From assembly GCA_046728115.1 (NCBI GenBank), contig JBKPDW010000267.1:1-5889 (forward strand): a stretch of DNA of 5,889 nt, given 5' to 3'. The notes below the pieces were generated by a model. It worked only from the letters and a program-made list of their open reading frames with translations, did no database searches and was not told where the DNA came from. The first letter of the stretch is position 1; the number at the start of each line of letters is the position of its first letter. Below, piece after piece: positions 1-5,445 of the stretch. Both the position numbers and the translations under genes were made by a program. The stretch comes from CAVSWN01 sp046728115 (lineage in GTDB: Bacteria; Acidobacteriota; Vicinamibacteria; Vicinamibacterales; CAVVIG01).

Positions 1-3
1 CTC

Positions 4-1137
4 CTAGTTCGTGGATTTCGGCATGTGTTTCTTGACTGGCGTCATCAGATACGCTCTGGCCTTTCCGTCTCGCACACCGTACCCGACAATCTGTCCCCGC
101 TGATTGATATCGAACGCCCATTGCAAATCCCAACCCGCGTCGGATTCGATCATCAGGTTGAGGTCCTTCAGCACGCCGTGGGCGTACAAAACGGCGTGCT
201 GGGCGTACTGGATGCAGGGAAACGTCTGGCCAGTCTCGAAATCTTCGCAGGTGGCAACGTATGGATAGTCGGCGATGCCGACGACTTCACCGCGATCGTT
301 GATGGAATACGCGCCGCTATTGCGTCCTCCCGGCAGTGTGCCGATGTTCGTGATCTCGCCATCGGAGTAGATGAAGCCGTTGAATGCGTGGGCGCTTGAA
401 TTGAGGGCGTCGCCGACAACTTGTCCGTGTTTGTTGATGCCGCGCCCGTAGCTCTCGTTGCTCAGTTCGCCAAACGGATTGATCTCGGTCATCACGCCGT
501 CGCGATACACAAAAGCGTGTGCAATCCCGTTTGGTGTGTCGGAGGAAAACCCGGCGATTTCATCGTGATCGTTGATGCGCAGCGCTACACTGTAGCCTCC
601 GAAAGATCCGATGTCGGTGAGCAGGCCGTCTTTGAACAGGAACGCGTGTCGATTGAGACTATCGACGTATGCGTAGCCCACGGCGTCGCCGTGGTCATTC
701 ACTGACGTTGCCACGCCGCTGAATCCGAAATTAACCCCGCCCAGCGAACCGAGCAGCAAGGTCCCGCGCCTGCGCCGATTGGTATCGGTCAGGGCGGGGA
801 CGTACACGCCGTTGTCGACAATGCCGCTCGCGATCTGCCCTCTGTTGTTGATGCCGGTGGGACCCACCGTCTCAATGTCTTCGCTGTTGAGCGGAGCCAG
901 ATCGATCAGCGCGCCATCTCTGAACAGAAAGGCATGCGTTGTGGTGTCGCCCTCGGTGCGGGAGAGACCGACTACATCGCCGCGGTCATTGAGCGCGTAG
1001 GCGAAACTCTCTGTCCCTCCCAATGTTCCCAGATCGTCGATGTCATATTTTCGCGTGATCGGCTTCGTTTCCGCGGGCTGGGAGGCGACGAAAAACCCTG
1101 AAAGCGCGACACCGAGGCAGACAGACCGCCAACTCAT
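4..1137 (-). CDS. Secreted HAF-repeat protein
   Basis: 377-residue exported protein of the 'probable extracellular repeat, HAF family'; the biochemical role of that family is unknown. A signal peptide is visible (residues 1 to about 22: MSWR, hydrophobic VCLGVALSGFFVA, then SQPAETKP). The rest is a tandem repeat of about 45 residues combining an 'IN.rG.vvG' motif (near 50, 97, 147, 188, 234, 279 and 344), a 'HAF(L)(F/Y).DG' motif (near 68, 164, 207, 250 and 314) and a 'dlGtLGG' motif (near 36, 129, 175 and 265). This pattern suggests a beta-propeller-like fold, which is inference. The C-terminus AYLMTPV is typical of the family. The fourth unit is degenerate (INDHDEIAG), and an insertion near 295-310 carries C297 and C308, which could form a disulfide. 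An AGGAAGGGG ribosome binding site lies just before the ATG. It is the second gene of a likely operon, 42 bases after the hydrolase. Family call is firm; function unknown. Confidence 0.9.
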   Translation of the reverse strand: MSWRSVCLGVALSGFFVASQPAETKPITRKYDIDDLGTLGGTESFAYALNDRGDVVGLSRTEGDTTTHAFLFRDGALIDLAPLNSEDIETVGPTGINNRGQIASGIVDNGVYVPALTDTNRRRRGTLLLGSLGGVNFGFSGVATSVNDHGDAVGYAYVDSLNRHAFLFKDGLLTDIGSFGGYSVALRINDHDEIAGFSSDTPNGIAHAFVYRDGVMTEINPFGELSNESYGRGINKHGQVVGDALNSSAHAFNGFIYSDGEITNIGTLPGGRNSGAYSINDRGEVVGIADYPYVATCEDFETGQTFPCIQYAQHAVLYAHGVLKDLNLMIESDAGWDLQWAFDINQRGQIVGYGVRDGKARAYLMTPVKKHMPKSTN

Positions 1138-1179
1138 ACAGATCCCCTTCCTGGCGCGGACCGTCGGACGTCCATGCCG

Positions 1180-2235
1180 TTAGCGAGCCCGGATCCGACA
1201 CTCGTTAAGGAGGACGTCTCGAATCTTCTCAGCGCCGTCCCGAGTGCGAATAAGTCCCGATTCGTCCACGCCTGGAACAATGGTCTTACCAACGAGCGGC
1301 GATCCGGATTTCATCAACAGTTCGTAATATGTGGCGCCTTGTAAGGCGGCAGTATCCTCAATGCCTTCAACGACAAACCAGACCATCGTTCGCGGATAAA
1401 CGTAGTCACCCTCACCGGAGGCAACGCTCGCCTGTCGTAATTTCTCCCGGTACGAGGCGTCACCGCGACTGCAGGGTCCGATTGCTGGCACGTCGGCCGG
1501 CTTGATCGTCCGAGGGTCGCCAGGAGGAACAAAGCCGAACCCGCCGTCGATCAATTTTCGCATTCCCTCATCCCTGAGATACGCCGGATCGTCCGGGCTG
1601 CACAAGCGATCGATCCGGCCCATCGGTGGCCCGCCCGTTGGCACCACGGCCGACAGAATTTCCTCTAGACCGTAATGACTCAACATGTAACTGACCTGCG
1701 ATGCGCCGCCTGAATTCCCGGTTGCGCAAAAGGGTGTGGATAATGACGGTTGGTGAAGATGGTCGTACACCCACCGGGCGACCGTCGCCGGCCGACAGCC
1801 AAGTCGGGCGTGGCCTTCTTCTTTGCCAGGTGATCCGAACAACCAGGTATCGATCCACTGAAGCTGCACCGTGCGAAATCCTGCAGCGGCCAGATCGGTC
1901 AAGGTACGGCGTGATTCCCCCGCACTCTCATACAAAGTGAACCCAAAAAGTCCGGTCGCGAACAAAATCGTGCCTCTCGATGAAGTGCTGCTTGGAGCCA
2001 GGATTTTCAATCGCGCTCGCGCCGGAGCCGTAACTTCAGGGCAGGTGACTCGAATGTCGTAGCAGTCTGCGCCCTCGCATGGGAGGGGACCGGAAAGGAC
2101 CTCAACCTCGCCTAATTGACGTGGCGCGGCGGTCTGTTGGAAGGCCGCGCCGTTATTGAACAATCCCACGACGATGAACCCGCACAGAGCCTCCCATCGA
2201 AAAGCGCGTGACCTCCGAAGACGCAGTTTTGTCAT
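1180..2235 (-). CDS. Secreted alpha/beta-hydrolase-fold protein
   Basis: 351-residue exported protein with an alpha/beta-hydrolase-like architecture; substrate unknown. The N-terminus has basic residues (KLRLRRSR) followed by a hydrophobic segment (about 15-31), giving a signal peptide or signal anchor. Core features are a strand plus 'FATGLFG' (92-98) where an oxyanion loop would lie, 'GFRTVQLQW' (119-127), and a nucleophile elbow G-N-S-G-G (173-177) with putative Ser175 in the context 'PFCATGNSGGASQVSYML'. Eight cysteines lie outside the leader (53, 58, 65, 147, 170, 212, 255, 346), consistent with disulfides outside the cytoplasm. No histidine occurs after residue 188, so the usual C-terminal catalytic His is not visible; activity is uncertain. 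An in-frame ATG at 2295 would add 20 residues (containing LRQAQGE), but the ATG at 2235 follows AAGGAGA at 7 bases and begins the leader, so it is preferred. First gene of a likely operon with the HAF protein. Confidence 0.75.
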   Translation of the reverse strand: MTKLRLRRSRAFRWEALCGFIVVGLFNNGAAFQQTAAPRQLGEVEVLSGPLPCEGADCYDIRVTCPEVTAPARARLKILAPSSTSSRGTILFATGLFGFTLYESAGESRRTLTDLAAAGFRTVQLQWIDTWLFGSPGKEEGHARLGCRPATVARWVYDHLHQPSLSTPFCATGNSGGASQVSYMLSHYGLEEILSAVVPTGGPPMGRIDRLCSPDDPAYLRDEGMRKLIDGGFGFVPPGDPRTIKPADVPAIGPCSRGDASYREKLRQASVASGEGDYVYPRTMVWFVVEGIEDTAALQGATYYELLMKSGSPLVGKTIVPGVDESGLIRTRDGAEKIRDVLLNECRIRAR

Positions 2236-2242
2236 CGCAATC

Positions 2243-2249
2243 TCTCCTT
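2243..2249 (-). promoter_or_regulatory. Ribosome binding site of the hydrolase gene
   Basis: On the minus strand AAGGAGA ends 7 bases before the ATG at 2235. This decides the start against the in-frame ATG at 2295. The site forms the end of the palindromic repeat just upstream. Confidence 0.7.
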
Positions 2250-2265
2250 GAGCCTGCCGCAGGGG
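2243..2265 (-). repeat. Short palindromic repeat in the hydrolase leader (LRQAQGE type)
   Basis: The segment contains the interrupted palindrome CCTGCGGCAGG (2253-2263) followed by CTCAAGGAGA. Translated in the frame of the downstream gene it would read LRQAQGE. From general knowledge, short dispersed elements giving 'LRQAQGE(R)' peptides recur in many GC-rich environmental bacterial genomes and are often mis-annotated as coding. Only one copy is visible here, so its repeat nature is an inference. It supplies the Shine-Dalgarno sequence of the hydrolase gene. Confidence 0.4.
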
Positions 2266-2313
2266 TACGAGTGTTCTCCAAACTCGACAACGCAATTACC
2301 TGAACGAGGCCGC

Positions 2314-2343
2314 AGTGTAGCGCCGCGCCCCGGACCGGTTCAA
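2314..2343 (-). promoter_or_regulatory. Candidate sigma70-type promoter for the hydrolase-HAF operon
   Basis: On the minus strand TTGAAC (-35, at 2338-2343) is separated by 18 bases from TACACT (-10, at 2314-2319). Each box matches consensus at four of six positions. Transcription would start near 2307, leaving a leader of about 70 bases that contains the palindromic repeat and the ribosome binding site. Prediction by eye only. Confidence 0.4.
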
Positions 2344-2344
2344 T

Positions 2345-2380
2345 TTGTTTAGAGTTCGTTCGCGAGCTTCGGCTAAACAA
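2345..2380. promoter_or_regulatory. 36-bp dyad element in the divergent intergenic region (candidate operator)
   Basis: Outer arms TTGTTTAG (2345-2352) and CTAAACAA (2373-2380) are perfect inverted repeats. The central palindrome TCGCGA (2360-2365) has exactly the same centre (2362.5) and is extended by one G-C and one G-T pair. The element ends one base from the predicted -35 box of the hydrolase operon, with its centre about 55 bases upstream of the predicted start. It lies about 112 bases before the beta-propeller gene. This suits a dimeric activator or a shared divergent regulator, but the regulator is unknown. Confidence 0.45.
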
Positions 2381-2464
2381 TCGGCGCCGCACTCGCGCGC
2401 ACGCATTGTTTTGAGAGCCGATTCTGGCGGATGTCGTCGATTGCTCAATTACACTGTGGCTGTC

Positions 2465-2470
2465 AGGAGG
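2465..2470 (+). promoter_or_regulatory. Ribosome binding site of the beta-propeller gene
   Basis: Perfect AGGAGG, 4 bases before the ATG at 2475. The spacing is slightly short, but the match supports this start over later ones. A TACACT at 2450-2455 could be a -10 box, but no convincing -35 box accompanies it. Confidence 0.7.
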
Positions 2471-2474
2471 ACCA

Positions 2475-3491
2475 ATGGCCAAGCTCGCCGTCGTTCTGCT
2501 GCTCGCCTCCACGGCGTCACTCCTGGCACAGCCGGCGGCGACGTACCGCATCACGCATACGTACATGCTCGGTGGCGACGGCAGTTGGGACTACATCGTG
2601 CCCGATCCACCAGACCACAGACTGTTCATCGGGCGACAAAGTCGTGTGATGGTGGTCGATGAGAACACCGGGAAGCTCCTCGGCGAAGTGAAGGGCATTC
2701 AGGGTGCACATGGCACCGCGATCGCACCGGCAAGCGGCCACGGGTTCGCGACCTCCGGCAACGACCAATCCGTGGTGATGTTCGACCTGAAGACCTTCGA
2801 CACCATCGGTCGAATTCCGGCGGCCGAGGATGCGGATGCCATCATCTACGACCCGGCATCGAACCGCGTCTTCACGTTCAATGGCGACGCGCATTCCTCC
2901 ACGGTGATCGATCCGGTCGCCGGAAAGCTGGTGACCAACATCCCGCTCGGCGGAAAGCCGGAATACGGCGCGTCGTCGGGAGACGGCAAGGTGTACGCGA
3001 ACCTGACCGACACGAGCGAGGTCGTCGAGATCGACGCGAAGAACGCGACCGTGGTTCGCCGGTGGCCAACCGCGCCCTGCCGACAGCCCGTCGCGATGGC
3101 AATCGATACGGGCCACCATCGCCTGTTCAGCGGGTGTCGCAGTGGAATGCTGGCGGTTTCCGACTACCAGGCTGGCAAGGTGGTCGCGACCGCGCCGATT
3201 GGAACGGGCGTCGACGGCTGTGGGTTCGATCCAGCATTCGGTGATGTGTTCGCGTCCAACGCCGACGGCACGTTGACTGTTATCCACCAGGAGTCACCCG
3301 ATCAGTACCATGTCGTCGAGAACGTCGAGACCCCACCGTTCGCACGCAACATGGGTCTGGATCCCACGAATCATCGCGTGTTCCTTGTATCGGCGAAATT
3401 CGGTCCTCCTCCGGCCACTGGTCGCGGACGCGGGCCGGTGTTGGCGGACTCCTTCACATTGCTCGTCGTCGAACGCGCGTCGACGCGCTAG
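2475..3491 (+). CDS. Secreted YVTN/YncE-like beta-propeller protein
   Basis: 338-residue exported protein resembling the YVTN-repeat / YncE-like seven-bladed beta-propellers. Such proteins usually bind partners or ligands in the periplasm, and no enzymatic motif is seen. The signal peptide is clear: MAKLAVVLLLASTASLLAQ, with cleavage likely after ASLLA or LAQ. Repeating blades of about 40 residues show 'D...hRLFIG....vmVVDenTGKLLGEVKG' (about 45-74), 'GFATSGNDQSVVMFDLKTFDTIGRIP' (90-115), 'YDPASNRVFTFNGDAHSSTVIDPVAGKL' (125-152), 'GKVYANLTDTSEVVEIDAKNATVVRRW' (171-197), 'HHRLFSGCRSGMLAVSDYQAGKVVATAPIG' (214-243), 'GDVFASNADGTLTVI' (256-270) and 'NHRVFLVSAKFG' (299-310). The last strand, SFTLLVVER (326-334), probably closes the ring. 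Cysteines are at 202, 221 and 249. It diverges from the hydrolase operon and converges on the esterase. Family call is firm; ligand and role unknown. Confidence 0.88.
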   Translation: MAKLAVVLLLASTASLLAQPAATYRITHTYMLGGDGSWDYIVPDPPDHRLFIGRQSRVMVVDENTGKLLGEVKGIQGAHGTAIAPASGHGFATSGNDQSVVMFDLKTFDTIGRIPAAEDADAIIYDPASNRVFTFNGDAHSSTVIDPVAGKLVTNIPLGGKPEYGASSGDGKVYANLTDTSEVVEIDAKNATVVRRWPTAPCRQPVAMAIDTGHHRLFSGCRSGMLAVSDYQAGKVVATAPIGTGVDGCGFDPAFGDVFASNADGTLTVIHQESPDQYHVVENVETPPFARNMGLDPTNHRVFLVSAKFGPPPATGRGRGPVLADSFTLLVVERASTR

Positions 3492-3701
3492 ATTCTTCGA
3501 GGCGGTGAATCGCGGCACTGTGTGGATGTTTGAGCGAGGCGAGGACGTGCCCTTCCCTACTACGACCTGCCGCCTCAACAAGTAGACGACGTCGATGTCC
3601 AGCGGTCTCGGCGCGTGGGAAGGCCTCGCGTGTTGTCCACGACATCATCTGCTTGATGCCTAGGCGGACCCGCTCCGGCCAGCGCGCGCCACCCAGCGTC
3701 C
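3492..3701. other. Gap between converging genes, no gene recognised
   Basis: The 210 bases separate the stop codons of the beta-propeller and esterase genes. Open frames here on either strand are arginine-rich and resemble no family I know. Small symmetric elements are present: GAGGCGG (3499-3505) with CCGCCTC (3570-3576), a 64-base loop, and the 8-base palindrome GCCTAGGC (3658-3665). None is followed by a T run, so no terminator is called. Confidence 0.5.
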
Positions 3702-4972
3702 TTACGACTTCGCAGGCTGCGCGAACGCGATCTGCGCGTAGTGCACGAGAAAATCGCGCCACAGAAACCAATAATGACGGCCTGGGATCTCGCGATACGT
3801 CGTGTTGAACCCCTCCTTCTTCACGAGTTCAGACAGCGTCACCGTTCGTTCACGCGCCATGTCGGTGGTGCCCGCGCCGAGCCAATAGAACTTCACGCCG
3901 CCGGCCTTGACGGCCTCGAGTTGCTTCTGAAACGTCTCATCGACGGCCTGGGGGCCGGAGCTGAAGACGCCGATGTAGGCGAACGTGCCGGGGTTGTTGT
4001 TCGTCGCGGCGAGCGTATGCCCCCCATCGAGAGCCCCGCGATCGCGCGATCATCCTTCGTGGCGAGCACGCGGAAGCGTTTTTCGACAAACGGAATCACG
4101 TCCTTCACGAGACTTTCCGGGTACGAGCCGGCGTACGGCTGTGGCGCCCCGCCCCGGCCACCCGGAGCTCCCGCCCGTCCGGCAGGCGCCTGTTCCGCCT
4201 GAACCGGCGGCGGCGCCGGCGCCTGAACGGCCTGCCTCGCCGGCGTCGGGCCGTACCCGAAGCCCTGCGACACCGTTTGCATGGCGTTGCCGTTAGGCAT
4301 CACGACAATCATCGGCTTCGCTTTGCCGGCGGCTATGAGGTTGTCCATGATGATGTTCGCGCGGCCCATTGTGAGCCACGCATCTTCGTCGCCGCCGCCG
4401 CCATGCAGCAGGTACAAGACGGGGTACTTCTGGCTGCCCGTCTCGTATCCCGGCGGCGTGTATACCATCATGCGACGGCTCGCGAGCTTCAGCGTGGGCG
4501 AGGGATACCAGACCGCCTGGACGGTGCCGTGCCTCACGTCCTTGAAATCCCACCACTCGGATTCGGGTCCGGCGATCATCAGCAGATTGTCGTAGCGCGC
4601 GCCGTCGCGCTGCGTTTCCCCGTTGTTCGGATCGAGCGCCTTCACGCCGTCGACCATGAACCAGTAGCCCCAGAGCTGCGGGGCGAGCGGGCCGATGGTC
4701 GTGGACCAGACGCCGGCGTCGTCCTTCGTCATCTTCAGATTCGTCCCGTTGTCCCAGCTGCCGTTGAGCGTCACCTCCGAAGCTTTCGGCGCCAGCAGCC
4801 GGAACGTCACGGTACGGTCCGAATGGATTTCCGGTGAACGCAACGGCGTCGGACGGGTGGCGGCTGCAGGCGGCGGAGCGGCCGGTGGCTGCTGTGCCAT
4901 GAGCGATGCGCCGTTGACCAAGCCGATCACTGCGACGGTCGCCGATAGACGGGCACACAGGGAGATGTTCAT
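3702..4972 (-). CDS. Secreted esterase (CBM48-like + esterase-D type), frameshifted
   Basis: Two-domain secreted carboxylic ester hydrolase of the enterochelin-esterase / feruloyl- or acetyl-xylan-esterase-like family; substrate not determinable. The signal peptide (1 to about 26) ends SLMAQ. Then come a Pro/Ala linker, a CBM48/E-set-like domain (about 48-135: VTFRLLAPKASEVTLNGSWDN, WSTTIGPL, YWFMVDG) and an esterase domain from about 150 (MMVYTPPGYE, VLYLLHGGGGDEDAW with the oxyanion loop near 190, MIVVMPNG, nucleophile motif GLSMGG with Ser315). The frame breaks at a run of six C (4020-4025). Past it, another frame continues the same domain: HTLAATNNNPGTFAYIGVFSSG, VKFYWLGAGTTD and GRHYWFLWRDFL, stopping at 3702. 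Adding one G restores a 423-residue protein with candidate Asp371 and His400. Read literally, the first frame stops at 3893 (359 residues), losing Asp and His. A Pro/Ala/Gly-rich insert (about 242-279) interrupts the catalytic domain. GAGG lies 5 bases before the ATG. Confidence 0.85.
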
Positions 4973-4979
4973 AGATGCC

Positions 4980-5009
4980 TCGCTGGAACGATATTTTAGA
5001 TCCCAGCGA
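4980..5009. promoter_or_regulatory. Inverted repeat around the esterase -10 box (candidate operator)
   Basis: TCGCTGG (4980-4986) and CCAGCGA (5003-5009) are perfect 7-base arms separated by 16 bases. The centre (4994.5) falls inside the TAAAAT box, and the left arm overlaps the GAGG ribosome binding site by two bases. This placement fits a repressor site blocking the promoter. The binding protein is unknown. Confidence 0.4.
4993..4998 (-). promoter_or_regulatory. Candidate -10 box of the esterase gene
   Basis: On the minus strand TAAAAT matches the sigma70 -10 consensus at five of six positions and stands out in GC-rich surroundings. No good -35 box is found 16-18 bases upstream, so the promoter may need an activator or another sigma factor. 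The predicted start near 4986 would leave a leader of only about 14 bases. Confidence 0.35.
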
Positions 5010-5193
5010 CTGAGGGCAGGCTACGCGCAGGCGAACGTGAGGCAGCGGGGGAGCAGGAGTCCTCGAGCTAATCCGGGCGGGCGTCCCGTGGTCCGTGCGA
5101 CGCCGTTCGGACCTGCGCCCATAGGTCGTTGTGACTGAAATGCTTTCTGCGTCGCCTCGAGGAGCCTTGTCACAGCGTGGAGACGGATCGTAG

Positions 5194-5406
5194 CTGGATG
5201 ACAGCGCGTTCATTCCCACGAAAGCCGACCTCACGTTTCCCAACGTGTCGCCGAACATCGTCAGAGGCATTGCACCGTCCGGCAATCCGTGGAGAATGGC
5301 CGACCTGAAGGCCATCGTGCAGGCCGCCAGGGGCCGGCTCCTGGGGGGAAACACGTTCGTGATCTCGACTCCGCGGATAGTCAAAGGCCGCGAGCTGAGG
5401 ACGTAG
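5194..5406 (+). pseudogene. Unrecognised coding-like fragment, possibly the 3' remnant of a lost gene
   Basis: Between TAG at 5191 and TAG at 5404 lies an open stretch of 70 codons beginning LDDSAFIPTKADLTFPNV and ending STPRIVKGRELRT. By hand count about four fifths of codons end in G or C and about two thirds start with a purine, as in real genes. The composition (IVRGIAPSGNPW, ADLKAIVQAARGRLLGGNTFVI) looks like folded protein rather than an arginine-rich shadow. The only in-frame ATG is late (5296), without a strong ribosome binding site. In the same frame upstream, a short stretch from ATG 5140 is cut by the TAG at 5191. It may be the end of a decayed gene, converging on otsA. The opposite strand shares the same third positions, so composition alone does not settle the strand. 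I do not recognise the family. Confidence 0.3.
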
Positions 5407-5445
5407 GGATCCGAAGACGATCGTGCTACACCGATCCGGAAAGCT

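Larger units (their letters stand above)
4973..5445. other. 473-base gap between esterase and otsA, no intact gene
   Basis: The part nearest the esterase (4973-5009) holds its ribosome binding site, a TAAAAT box and an inverted repeat. The stretch 5010-5193 shows no convincing gene, terminator or RNA. It has only short symmetric pieces such as TCCTCGAG near 5060 facing CTCGAGGA near 5157. The stretch 5194-5406 is a plus-strand coding-like fragment, listed separately. The long minus-strand open frame that covers this gap is the out-of-frame shadow of the esterase extended upstream, not a gene. Confidence 0.55.

Noticed and set aside
2236..2295. Upstream in-frame ATG for the hydrolase gene
   Set aside because: The extension holds the repeat-type LRQAQGE peptide and hides the signal peptide; the ATG at 2235 has AAGGAGA at 7 bases.
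2517..3287. 256-codon minus-strand open frame inside the beta-propeller gene
   Set aside because: It is antisense to a well-supported gene with a signal peptide and perfect AGGAGG; the translation is Arg/His-rich without motifs, typical of a GC-rich shadow.
3499..3576. GAGGCGG ... CCGCCTC as a terminator
   Set aside because: The loop is 64 bases and no T run follows on either strand.
3454..3808. Open frames on both strands in the gap between the beta-propeller and esterase genes
   Set aside because: They are arginine-rich, overlap the ends of the real genes, lack ribosome binding sites and resemble no known family.
3702..3896. Separate small gene with a GTG start (64 residues)
   Set aside because: Its sequence (VKFYWLGAGTTD, GRHYWFLWRDFL) is the C-terminal end of the esterase domain, detached only by the frameshift.
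4020..4025. Programmed ribosomal frameshift in the esterase
   Set aside because: A G6 run alone is a weak signal, I see no matching stimulatory structure, and the product split makes no functional sense; mutation or sequence error is simpler.
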